Source: Phoronis australis
Taxonomy: Eukaryota > Phoronida > Phoronidae
Length of the DNA stretch: 64,000 bases
Reading direction: 5' to 3'
Assembly (NCBI GenBank): GCA_002633005.1
Contig: NMRA01000092.1
Location: 121,115 to 185,114 of the forward strand
Within the stretch, counting starts at the first letter, position 1. The number at the start of each line of letters is the position of its first letter. Below, one piece after another: positions 23,514-34,752 of the stretch. A program made the translations under genes and the position numbers. The notes below the pieces were generated by a model that made no database searches, was not told the DNA's origin, and saw only the letters and a program-made list of their open reading frames with translations.

Positions 23514-23922
23514 GCCCGGTTGCATGAAACAGTCCCAAATAGGGACTCAACTAAGGTCCCCAAATCTACTGTATATTTTTGGACTTGTGAAAATATCGAT
23601 TGCCCTTTTTTGTACTGTTTTAGTTTCATTACTTGAACAAATCAAAAGTGAACTCTCCGTTGAATTATCAACATTATCGAAAATAAGTAGGGATCTTTTC
23701 ATGCTCCCCCAGTTTAAGGACTGGGTCCCTATTTATTTTTAATGAAGTCAGGGCTCAGTTTTTAGTTATATTATTAGAAAATGTCATTAATCAAAGAGGA
23801 GCTCATAATAAAGATGAAATGATAAAAAATATTGCATCTGTGAGTCCATAAAGACACAAACACACAAGAAGACTTAGGGACCTTAGTTGTGTCGCTATTT
23901 GAGACTGTTTCATGCAGCCGGT
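23514..23922. repeat. Fold-back family C, copy 1
   Basis: Begins gcccggttgcatgaaacagtcc and ends gactgtttcatgcagccggt (given in part), inverted complements of about 50 bp that include agggactcaactaaggtccc. The interior is shared with the copy at 60426-60812 (tcgattgccctttt, tgttttagtttcatta, gaaaatgtcattaatcaaag). About 410 bp, non-coding. Confidence 0.85.
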
Positions 23923-23929
23923 CACTGGT

Positions 23930-25399
23930 ACGCGTTGAAAATAGATCCAATTTTAGTAAGTTCTTTGAACCGTGGTTTCATACTAACAGTTAAGTAGTTT
24001 TTGAGTAGTTAGTTTGCAGTTATTTACCGAGTCTGAAGGTTTGCAATTTTCTGCTTTATTGAATATTAATTGAGTTATTTGTTGTATTATCATGGGGAAT
24101 TATAGGTACAAAGAAGTTGCTGCGGAATCCTGCACAAACCTCCGTCGCCACCACTTGCACTAATCCCGCTTGCGCGCCATTTAGGAAGCATCCCGAGCGC
24201 CACCTGTTCCACAAACGATGTAGTTTAGTTATATAGAGGCGCGAAGCTGGAACATTCAATAAACAAGCCCTTGTCTGGTCGTGTGATTGAATGAATTGAA
24301 AATTGTCTGGCTCAGAGTGGTAAAAATATTTCTGCACGTGATCATTCATCAGAAGGGAACCGAAGCAAGCGTAGATTTGCTCGCAAAATCGAGGCATGGA
24401 AGACCCTACTGAATAAATAGGGACGGAGATTGTCATTTTTGTTTAGGACGCACAAACCATGATGGTGACAAAAGTGTTGACATTTTTTAAGTGTGGTTAT
24501 CGTGGTTCAATTTTTTACCATAAAAATAACACAAGTAAGTGGTAATTGGTGCGAACTTCTAACTCCAAATGTGACCGAAATTTACTTTGTGTATTTTGTA
24601 TAATTACAGTAAGACTAACTATAAAAGCACTCTCGCTGAAATAAAGCACTTTTATCATTTCCGTACTTGTTTCATACAAAGATAGTCGTCTTTCTTTGAA
24701 GTTGGCAAAGTCTGTTATAACTCGGTCAAAATCAATGTTTTTGTCCTTGTGAATGTGTAGCAGTGATAGTAATGACAACCAACTGTCCGTCACTGTGTTT
24801 CTCAGAGGAGTTGTCTGGCTCCTCATGGTACTAAAACTCCGTTTCGTAGCACATCCTGGTGTAGGTCACGTGACACGAATCTTGACGTGGGTGTATAGTT
24901 CTGGATAAAATTCTAGAAAAGTACTATTAAGAGTGTTTGTTTCCTACCTGCAAGTGACGCACAGACTGTTCTCAAATGATATCTGTACAGCATAACTGTT
25001 AAAAATTCACTCTCTTTGCCTTAGTGCGGACGAGGCGCAACGCTGAAATATTTATAGCCGCTGTGAACCCACCTTGTGTCGACACAAACCTCAATATCTG
25101 TTTATACCACTAAACGATAATGGAATTGTTTCTTAGTCAAAATACATTTCCGTGTGATTTCTGGGCTTACAAATTTCGTTATTGATTGAGACAGAGCTCC
25201 ACAAGTTGACTTGTCACGGCGTGTTGTTTTATTTACGATTGGTGATTTTTTTCTCACAATGTGTTAATTTTCTCTACCATCTTCTTTGCTTTATTTTGGT
25301 TGCCCAGCGCAGCCAGAGGTATCATCACCGACGTCACCTTCGTTGTAATTACGTGATATTCTCATCTCAATTTTGTTGTCAGGTCAGCCAAATCTGGTG
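23930..25399. other. Stretch with two unrecognised minus-strand frames
   Basis: Minus frames at 24056-24436 (126 codons) and 24515-24826 (103 codons) both start with ATG. The second has a protein-like composition (KDKNIDFDRVITDF, FKERRLSLYE), but neither resembles a family I know and neither has clear splice sites. They may be chance frames or parts of an unidentified gene. Confidence 0.3.
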
Positions 25400-25672
25400 T
25401 CATTTTCATGAAAGTGACTTAAGAGTAAGACAGAAATTTGACCTTACACTCAATTGCTTAAAAACGATTTAGCCAAGTAAATTATAAGCACATCACAGTC
25501 TAGAAATTATTTTTTAGAAATCATTTCGAGATCTAGCAGTTGCGTGGTTATTCTCAGACATTTTGTACTTTTGCTCCAGCGAAATGTTATTATTTTTCAG
25601 AAATAGAAAAACTGGAACGTAAGACCAAATTTATGACTTAAGTCTTTAGTCACTTTTCATGAAACAGACCCA
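25400..25672. repeat. Family G repeat, copy 1
   Basis: The left end tcatgaaagtgacttaagag and the right end ctttagtcacttttcatgaaa are inverted. The interior shares gccaagtaaattataagc, agaaattattt and taagaccaaat with the copies at 55761-56043 and 42221-42511. About 270 bp, non-coding. Confidence 0.75.
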
Positions 25673-26012
25673 AAGTTTCGGCTCTGCTCAGCACTTTCAT
25701 TTGTTTATTCGGGGTACTTGTAACCATACACTGTATCCATACATTTTTGAAGTTCTTCGTGAATGCCGTCCACACTACCGTAGTTAACCTAGAACTAGCT
25801 ACTCCTTGAACGAGTCGTCGCCAAGGAGATGAATATAGCTCATTGGTTGTCGCTAGGTTCAGTAGAAGTGAGGACGGTATTTTCACTGGGGATAACATGG
25901 GGTAACTTCCTCGATACAAGTCGTAGTGTAGACGAGTAACAGTAGACAACAGGATGATTTAACGTGCGGTCACTTATTCCAATGCGAACCGAAAAGCAGA
26001 GACCAAGATTGA

Positions 26013-26095
26013 CCACCAGGTGACGCCACAATATTTCACTCACGGTGACAGAGGCAAAAAATGTGACCTGGTCGCCACAATATTTCCCTAAGTTT
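26013..26095. repeat. Short direct repeat pair
   Basis: The motif caggtgacgccacaatatttcac recurs about 48 bp later as cctggtcgccacaatatttccc. Two units only. It lies beside a diverged family D-like core (agatatcgccgtgtattttga at about 26160). Confidence 0.5.
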
Positions 26096-26107
26096 ACCAG
26101 GGTCGTG

Positions 26108-26240
26108 TTCACTAGCGCTAGTGCTTCGCTAGAAAAGCAAAATCTCACAACATTCTGCAAGATATCGCCGTGTATTTTGACGTGACTGCACGTGATTTGC
26201 CGGCTAAATTTTCTAGCCGCGAGGCAGTTATCGAACTCTG
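26108..26240. repeat. Diverged family D-like element
   Basis: The interior aatctcacaacattctgcaagatatcgccgtgtattttga matches the core of family D (given here in part: agatatcgccgtgtatttt). The outer ends (ctagcgctagtgcttcgctag and ctaaattttctagccg) are only loosely inverted and differ from the D consensus. Probably an older relative. Confidence 0.4.
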
Positions 26241-26399
26241 TCCAGATCAGAGTGTAGCTTCGTTTCTCGAAGCTAGGAGTAGAGACATGCGCGCACTCAG
26301 CCTAAAATATAGAGGGGCTCGAATTTTTCGATATGCGGACCTTTTACTGAATAAACTTAATGAGGACTAAAAAAAACAAAAAGGGGCTACTAGGTTCAG

Positions 26400-28440
26400 G
26401 CCTACGAATTGTGCATCCGCGCCGAATTTCTGTGGATTTTGTGGACCTTTCCATGAGAGAAGTTGTATACAATTAAGTTTGCCGGTTTTGACAATTCAGA
26501 TTTTGAAAAGCGCCACAAAACGTATGCAGAAAAAACACCGGAGATTTCATGCATCGTTTACTTAAAGCAACATTCGCCCTGTGTAGTTGCCTTAACAAAA
26601 GAATTTCGAATTATGCCTTTTTACGCTCATGATATACCTTACAGTAATAGGATCCTATTTCCGTTATCAACAAGAACATCGAGACCATCGAAGACACAAG
26701 AAAACCCTCCAGAGTTTATTGGTGTTGGCCAACCCTAAAGTTGCGTAGTGAAAATGGCGCATGTACGCATTGCGAGTGATTTGAGTTGGTAACAGAAATG
26801 GAATCCTATCATGGTTAAGATATTATAACACCGATTTGTAAAAGTAAAACACCTGATTCCATTTCCGTTTTGCGCCAGCTCATCAAGGCGAAATGCAGCT
26901 TCAAGAAAGTACAATACTCTTTTGAAAGTCTTACCTGCTTTTGAAAATATTTCTCTGACAACGATTCCCAGTCCCCGCCATTTCACATCGTACGCCAAGA
27001 TTCTGTTGCAACTACGCACCATTTTGAGACTGAACAGATCCCCTTTTAGTGAGTCCCCTGAGAAAGTCGCTATGTATCGACGTAAGCTTACGAAACTCGT
27101 AAAATCGCAGCTGAGCTGATCGAGAGGGTCGTGGGTTGAAGGTCAAGGGTCGTGAATCAAGAGGTGTCAGTCGTGGTGAGTCGAAGGGATCGTGGGGGTG
27201 TGCTGGTAGAGGGTCTTTTAGAATATCTCTAAGAGAGCCATTGAGAATACCACAAAAACTAGTAATTTAAAAATAGTTAATCGGTCACATCATAATTCAA
27301 TCTATGCTAATGTAAATCTTTGATCATCAAGTATTGATATAAATTAAATTTAACTTGTTAAATGCATTTATCGTCATTATTTTGACACTTGTCCTTTATT
27401 TTGATACCAGTCCTTAGGGTTTATTTTGCATTACTCATCTCTATTTATAGCCTCTAGGGCCTACTTTTGTATTCATACGTTTCTCTACGCGACTCCTGAT
27501 TGGTCGCCCATATTTCCTTTGTTCTGTACAACGCGGTCTCTCATTCAGACACCTACCTCGTCATCTACAAGACCTACGTTCTTTCTCTTCATTTTTCCCC
27601 ACCCCCCATCCCGGGTGTCGGTTCCACTTTCTCTTTGCTTATACATTTCCTGTTAGGTTTTTTTTTCAAGTTTTGTTTTCATGTTCTGTACTTTTCCTTT
27701 AAGCCCTTCAGGCAGTTTTTTTTGTTTTGTTCCCTCTTGCAGGGCTATTCATTGTACACGCCGGTGGGCGTTTTTTGCATGCCCATCTTGCAGAGTCTTA
27801 GTTAGTTTTATCTATTACGTCATAATAAATGACAATATTCACAATCCTCCTCTTGTTTTACTCTGCAACATAGCTCGTGGCGTACCCCGGGCAAAATAGA
27901 TTACGATAAATGTAAGTTGCACAATACCTTGGGAACAAGGAGATGAAGTTGCTATGAAAATCATATTGTCGATCATCAACCCAACTCCTATCACCAATAA
28001 AAGTCACACCCTGAAGTTCCTCTACCCGGTGACAAGTAGTTATCCACTCTGCTGCCATCTGACGGGCAGATTTGCAGCATTTGTACGTGTTTCAAAACGT
28101 GTTTTACCGACATTCTCTGTTTTAATATATGTTTCATCAACCTTTCCAATACTCGCAAAGAGTTACAGCTATTGATGATGCGACCACTTTTGCCCAAAAG
28201 AGAACATTTCCCGCTCGTGTGTCGCATCACGTTAACCAAATGCGTAAAACGCGTGATCATTAAGCGTGATCTGGCGAGATTTCTGTCACATCCGAGACGC
28301 AACGTAATTCACACAGGAAGCCAGATTTCGAAACTACAAATTTACACGCTTAAAAAAATTGACAGTTGTATCGTGAATAAAATTTACTGAATTTCAAAGT
28401 CAGAGAAGTTTAAACTGGGTAGACTTAATTTAATAGATTT
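26400..28440. other. Non-coding stretch
   Basis: No gene recognised. A pyrimidine-rich segment at about 27530-27735 gives serine/proline/phenylalanine-rich frames that are compositional. Near 26795-26935 the string ggaatcctatcatg and a later inverted gattccatttccgtt resemble another fold-back; a similar string occurs at 37670. Confidence 0.35.
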
Positions 28441-28444
28441 AGTA

Positions 28445-28581
28445 GATTAAATTTGCCGGTTCGGCCGGGTCAACCAGCTATGACATCTGATTGGTTCTCA
28501 ATTAAACTTCTGACTTGCAGACTAATCATACGCCTTAGCCGCTTGACCTGGCAAGACCGGTGTAGAAAATCAAATGCAGCC
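28445..28581. repeat. Fold-back family E, copy 3
   Basis: Contains gccggttcggccgggtcaacc and agctatgacatctgattggttctc at the left, and gccgcttgacctggcaagaccgg at the right, the family E pattern. Uninterrupted, about 137 bp. Confidence 0.6.
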
Positions 28582-29937
28582 GATATCAGTCAGGTAACGC
28601 AGGCGTTGTCACAGTGATGACCTGGTCTACGGAACGCGCCCCTGTTCCAGAAAGAGTCTCTGGTTATAACCACGACAACTCACGTGCAGGAGTCACGAGA
28701 AAGGTCACCTGTTGATATTCAGGTACATGTATACCCAAGGTCTACCAGGCGCTGAAACTAAACCGTAGCTGTACTGACGTGGGCATGTTGCAAAGCTGTT
28801 GAAATTCAATTAGCCAAGGACGGATGAAGTATTCGTCTCAAAATATGTAGCGCACTGAACAGAAAGTTCACCCACAACAAGGGGCCCATCACAAAAGAAA
28901 AAACTTTGCAGTTAAAAGTTGCTGTAAAAATGTTTTTAGTGTTGGTAAAACTCGTTTTTATTATAGTTGGTGTCTTTGATGGTCCACTACATTTTAGTCA
29001 TGATAGGATACGTTGCTACTGATGCAATAGAAGATAATCCCTTACTTAGAGACGGTTCAGGTTGGACGCAGACGTTTCGACCTGGTCCACCAGACCTTTT
29101 TCGGTGAGTGAAGAGTCTCCCGCCTTTCGCTGATTAAGTCTGTTCGCATATACTGATGTAAATTTAAGATTATGTAGTAACCTGTTTATAAAACTAATTT
29201 AGTTTAATTTCTTTCACGGTGTTCTTAGCGGCGTTAATTTGAAACTTTTGAAGAAAAAGTCAAAATAATTGGTCAAAAACAGGTGAATGTATATATCCAA
29301 ATAATTTCTAAAATCAGTTAATAAATAAATATCGGTTCCCTAATTTATTGACAAAATCGTTTCAAGACCCCGTCTTGTCACTCTGCATTTACCTGTTAAA
29401 GTCCGACGCAGTGTTAATTAATTACATCAGTTTTTGGCCATAATAGAATAAAAACCCCGGAAAATCGCCACACAAATGAAAAAGTTCATATTAATTCGAC
29501 GTTTCGTCTATTGTTTAGACATCATCAAGATACAAACAATCAGACATCAAGTATCGACATACGTGTTAATTAAGTTACGTGGAAGACAAACCTAAGTTAG
29601 TGACGGAGCTCCTTTGACGCAATCAATGAGTTTTCTTGGTCCATGGTGTTGTCGTGTGTGATAAGGAGCAATATATAACTTTCCATAAAAAGCAAACGAC
29701 CCATCAAAAACATTAACAAAAACAATGGATTTTAAAGATGGCGCTGCATGGAGCTTTAACGAATCGAACTTTATGAGTATGCTTCCCTTGAGTGTGAGAC
29801 ATATCTTCCTGCCAACTGCTGACTCGAAAGTTGTTTTGTTCCTCAGCAGCAAAGAGGGAAATGTCTACACAATCCAAAAAAACTTCTACTTTGTTAAGTA
29901 GTCACTGACGCTTACAGTGGCTATAAACCAGCCTTTT
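28582..29937. other. Non-coding stretch
   Basis: No gene or repeat copy recognised. A string at about 29494-29530 (gacgtttcgtctattgtttagacatcatcaag, given in part) is a small palindrome-like feature. Confidence 0.35.
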
Positions 29938-30195
29938 ATCTCAAAAACTAACTTATGTTTTAGGTCACTTACCTCTACGAAATTGGTTCCAAATAGTTCG
30001 TTGTTGCATGAGATCAGACTCAAATTGGTTTGTCACGGCGTGTAATTTTAAGCGCCGAGAGTGGTATCGACTAATACTGATGTATTAGTACTTTGCAAAT
30101 CCAGAAAAATTTTACTATTGAAGCAAGGAACAAATTGAGACCAATTTCGTGTCGGTAAGTGATCTAAATCTTAAGTTCGCTTTGGAGACAGGAGT
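29938..30195. repeat. Fold-back family A, copy (best-preserved ends)
   Basis: The left arm (taggtcacttacctctacgaa, attggttccaaat) and the right arm (aaattgagaccaatttcgtg, gtaagtgatctaaatcttaag) are inverted complements over about 60 bp. The interior carries ggtttgtcacggcgtgtaattt, also seen at 61977-62000. 258 bp, non-coding. Confidence 0.75.
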
Positions 30196-31485
30196 GGGCG
30201 CTCACAAATACAAGATCGCCAGTATTACCCGGATAATATTTTATGGACTGTTACACAAAAACATGTTTTACAACTTAACAAAATATGGTACAGGTGACAG
30301 TACTATTTCTGGACCAGTTTTGCTCTCCCCGTGTTTCTCTTTGTCCCGTTTTCTCTACCGATGGCACAGAACCAGTGTATGGAACTTGACGTTTCAACTT
30401 TGCTGCACAACGTTATCTTGTAGCAGGAGTGGTTACTGCATATACTGAAACGTTTTTCCGATTCTGTATTTTTTGTACAATTTAATGCTCGGCTGAATTT
30501 CTGACGGGTATGTAAAAGTGATGAAGTTTTTGTGAACGTTTGGTAAAAGTTGTGGAAAAAACAGCAAACGACTTGCAGTAAATCTGAGGTTTGTGGTAAG
30601 AAATTCTTTAAATGTATTTTACGACGAATTCTTTTGGCATTTTCAGAAAAACTGCTTCAGATACAGACTTCCAGATTTTATTTCGCTTAATTTCTTTATA
30701 ACAGCATTTACAAATTTTCATTTTAGCTGATCTGTGATCTATGTTATACTACCGTCATCGAAACATTGAACAAGGTCACTACTGATGCGAAAGAACTATC
30801 CATCGATGTGTAAGTGTTTCAGTTTCTAATCTCAAGCTTTTTAAGATGTTTGGGAAAAATTGTTTCATGCTTATAACATGAAAGGTTGCGAGGTATTCTC
30901 GGGCTTCCGCGCAGACATCAAAACTAGTGATAGTAATACAAAGCGTACACGTATGTTAAATATGTAACATTTTTATTTATGGTAAAATTAATTACATACC
31001 AAAAACACAATTGCTATTTTTGTATCTATTAATACAGCAACCTGAAATGCGAGTTACATAAAGGCGACGATGTTTCAGCAAACACAACACCAATGCACCA
31101 TTTTTAAGCTTTTGTAATGACCGGTCCGTTTATTTAAATCCATAAATTTGTTATTGCTTTAGGTCGAGGATAAGCAATAGATACCGTATAACGGAACCTT
31201 GATAAAACAAATGCGAAGCGTCTTGAACGAAATTGCAAAGACTTCGAGATAGACCTAATGGTGCGAGATCACAGCCTGCCTTCTTCCAAACTTGTTTTCC
31301 TATGTCATTAATCTGAGCAAAGAAGATCTTGAGTCGGCAAGTGAGATGCGCACAAAGAACGAAAAAAAAGCGTGGAAAGGAGGAGAGTGTCTGCGAGGCT
31401 TCTAAACGTACAGCCACTGATAACAGTGTGTCAGTCCCAACTCTGCCTCCACCGTAGGTATAAGAGCTGACACTGCTGGTGATAA

Positions 31486-31863
31486 AGGGTGGCTGTTAGG
31501 GCTAACGATTGCTCTGGTACATGTACTTATAAATGCATTAAAGATGACGTATCAGATAATGGCGGAGACTGTCTGATGAAGAACATAGGAAATGAGTAGG
31601 ATGAAGACGATGCCTACAATCCAACACCTCTCGCATCAGTTACATCATGAAGCAGCACGAGTGTCCAAGCCATCTTTGGCGAAGACAACGCTACCGAGAA
31701 TGATCAGTATGACGACGAAGACAATGGCAACGAAGAGTTTACGAGACAATCTCGGACTAGGAAGCGCGAGGGTGTCACTATGGTACGAACGATGCGGGAC
31801 TTGATGATCAGACAACCTCAGTTGAAGTGTCAGGTAGATATGGATGTGGTGACTTCCAAGTAA
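31486..31863 (+). pseudogene. Broken acidic reading frame
   Basis: One frame reads through 31486-31596, 31600-31647 and 31651-31860, interrupted by a TAG at 31597 and a TGA at 31648. The first part is cysteine-rich (CSGTCTYKC). The last part is strongly acidic (EDNATENDQYDDEDNGNEE) then basic (SRTRKRE), and ends beside a good donor-like string (CAA|gtaagt) at 31858. The composition suggests former coding sequence, but I do not recognise a family and there is no clear start. It could be chance. Confidence 0.25.
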
Positions 31864-33870
31864 GTTCAGTCGAGGAATACACCGATCAGTCTTGTTATGA
31901 AACAACCACGGTAGTAGAATAATCAAGGCACGGCTGCGAAGCAATGTCAGTCGTAAGGTTTGATTGTAGGCATGACGTCAACAGCACTGTTCAACGAGTG
32001 TTACGTGGAATGGGATGGGTTGACTGAATTGTTCTTTCAGTCTAACAATGACAAAAATAGTTTAATGAAACGGAGCCCAGAGCGTCTTTTTCACAGCCTC
32101 GGTTCTGAGCAGGTGGTCGGTGTTTGACGTAGACGTGCCTTTCACAATAAAGGATGATTTTGCAGTGGAAGATTTTAATTATAGGAAATCTTCGATATTG
32201 AACATTATTGTTTTTTCTTCATCTTTTTGATTGTAGTTTGATGTTCAAACGATTTGTAAAATCAATTTTTGTGTTGGATTTGGAGTTGTAAATTAAACAC
32301 TTAAAAGTCCTTAGTATACTTTATGAAATAGTATAAGACGAACGTCCAAACTTTTTTTTGGAAATATTCTTTCAGTGTAAACACCAGTATCGTTCAAACC
32401 AGCTCGCTGTTCGATACAATGTTTATCAATTTCCGTATGATGGTATCGTATACATTTACTGCATATATTAATATTAGGGCTAAGACCACAGTTCGACTGG
32501 CTGATCTTGTCGGAGACTGGTTCATCAAAATCCTTGCTTCCACTCTGTCTCCCGATACACGACAAAAATGCATAAGGCAAAATACACACTCAATGAAGTT
32601 CTTAATGGATGAAGAAAGTCAACGAAGACATTAGCTTTTTGCCTTGGTATTGTCCACATTAAAAATTCGAATTGGGCATTTTTCTATTCAAAAGATCACA
32701 AATTCCGAATTGCCCCGATCCCAAATCGAACGGAGAAAAGATCCTAAACGCTCCTGACCCCTGAATTAAATTTACGCTAAAATATGTCACTACCAACCAG
32801 ATTTTTCCAATGTCGGTTCGTCTAAAGAGTACCTGTATTTGGCCGGAAGAAGGAAATGCTTTCAAAATGACAGGACTTCCGAATCCGCCTAAAACAGAGC
32901 ACATGCCAAATTGGTGGACTTTTTCTACTCAAAAAAACTTTAGAGAATCAATGAATACCATTCGTGACAAACACAAACTACCGAACACGAGAAGATAAGA
33001 TCCATCGCAATCGAGCACGAGAAGCTTCTATAAGAAAAATGGACTTGGAAAGTTTTTAAAGCGCTAAAAACTGCCATTTACGTTGTTTTGACAAGTGACT
33101 AAATTGTGTGCACCATCAGCTCCTTTTATGACACTGAGAATCAAAAAACGAGAAAATACAAGAAGAGCGACATCGCTTGGAAGTTTCTAAGATCACGGAC
33201 ATCAGTGATTGTGGCGTATGAACGCACCCAAGCGCCAGCGTGTCATGTCTACCAACACGAGATTTTCTTGTACAAACTCGCGCCATATCTGCGGAAAAGT
33301 GAAATGAGTCCACAAAGTGGTCAAATATTGAGTTGTCATAACCACTACAAACGCAACATCTCGCCATTCTTTATTGCACCATAAACCACCGGAAACGAGC
33401 AGCAGTATATGATTACTTTTCACACTTAACACAATGGAGGATGACTAATGCTATGATAGATTGTCCCATTTCTACATATTATGTATCGGCCAATAAATAC
33501 TCGACACTGGTGATCAGCTAATGGACATGTCGTCGAATAGGGTTACGGGGTGTTCTAATTTGACAGCTGATCGACTGGTAGGGTTGCTTTGGTGTTTTTC
33601 GTATGAAATTGGTTACTCAAGCCCTTAAAGCTCGTACACCACATTTAACTTGGCACATTTTACACCGACAATCACGGGAAACTGATCAGTTGCCAATCTG
33701 CTCATTGTCAATGTTTATTTACCATGCATCTTTGTGACTATAATCCTGAATACCGGTGTAGTTCCGTCATACTTGCATTTATTACGTCATTTCACGTCAT
33801 CGCAAACTTTTGCAGCATTGTATACACCCCTGTCACACTTACAGTGGATGACGATTTCAGAGGTTACAAA
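31864..33870. other. Non-coding stretch
   Basis: No gene recognised. Frames of 60-90 codons on both strands overlap one another and show no family features or splice structure. Confidence 0.35.
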
Positions 33871-33879
33871 CCAGCCTTC

Positions 33880-34143
33880 GGCTATAATCCAACTTTTTGA
33901 CCATGCAGTTACTTTTATAATAGAATACTGGCTAATCGGAAAAAAAAATTAATTTGAATTCGTCATTGCTTGAGATCAAGTTGACTTGTTACGTCATTTC
34001 CTTTTATTCGCTGAATGTAGTCTCGTGCAATAATGCGCTGTCAGTTCAGGCTCTAAATTTATTTCATAACTGAGTAAGAAGCAAGCTGAGAGCAATTTTA
34101 TAGCGGCACATAGTGGTCAAAACCAAAAGTTAGTTTCTTTGAT
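33880..34143. repeat. Fold-back family A, right-end copy
   Basis: The right end (gctgagagcaattttatagcg, agtggtcaaaaccaaaagtt, ctttgatgg) matches the other family A right ends. The left side near 33885-33910 (ccaactttttgaccatgcag) is a weaker inverted partner. It directly abuts the hAT-like frame that begins at 34147. Confidence 0.5.
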
Positions 34144-34146
34144 GGA

Positions 34147-34752
34147 ATGTGTGTTTATGGGTGCGTACTGCAGAAACGGGTTGTCGATGTCATCAAAGTT
34201 TACAAGACGGTTGAAGAGACCAAGCTGACGAATGCGAACATTTCGACAAACATGGAAGAACGATTCCACGACATTTACAGGTCTGTTGTAGCTATGGCCC
34301 GAGAGGCCAGCGTCTCACCAACCACATCAAGGATTTTCAGTCGACAACAGCATTGCGCCAACAGTATTGTTTCTTCCGTTAGCCCAGAGATTTGCTACCA
34401 AATAAACGTTGCGAATGCGATACCTTTTTTAGCCAATGTAACCACACAAACTGCTATGCATATGCGCAGAAATGAAACACCTCTGAGGGATAATTTGAAG
34501 TTACCCGAGGTGTTCCGAGTGCAATGCGATTGTACCGCCTGTCACAGCGCCACCTATACGGAAATGTACGTAGCCCTGGGAGAGAGCGTGCGGTTAAGGA
34601 CTGCATGCACAATTAATGGTGGCACTCTCAAGTTTTTGCTGGTTTTCAGTTCTAACAGCAGGTACAGGCTGAAAAAAACTGAAAATATGGACAGCGTAAA
34701 GGAACAAAGAATTCAAGCAGCATTTTGCCCTGTTAAGCTGGGTAAAAAATAG
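34147..34752 (+). pseudogene. hAT-transposase-like fragment
   Basis: A 201-codon frame from ATG. Residues about 8-100 resemble the middle of hAT-family transposase-like proteins annotated in animals as 52 kDa repressor-like or zinc finger MYM-like. The pattern is VVDVIKVYKTVEET, then FHDIYRSVVAMAREASVSP, a SRQQHCANS motif (RQQHRAN in the family), then a CYQINVANAIPFL stretch (YYRxNxxIPFLD in the family). After residue 105 the similarity stops, and the catalytic DDE parts and the C-terminal dimerisation domain are absent. This is therefore a decayed or chimeric fragment. An AG acceptor-like site (gtactgcag) precedes AAACGG near 34175, so exonisation is possible but unsupported. The TE origin is inferred from motif similarity only. 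Confidence 0.5.

Noticed and set aside
24515-24826. 103-codon minus frame with protein-like composition
   Set aside because: Plausible residues but no family, no clear splice sites and no neighbour to support it. Mentioned only in the stretch description.
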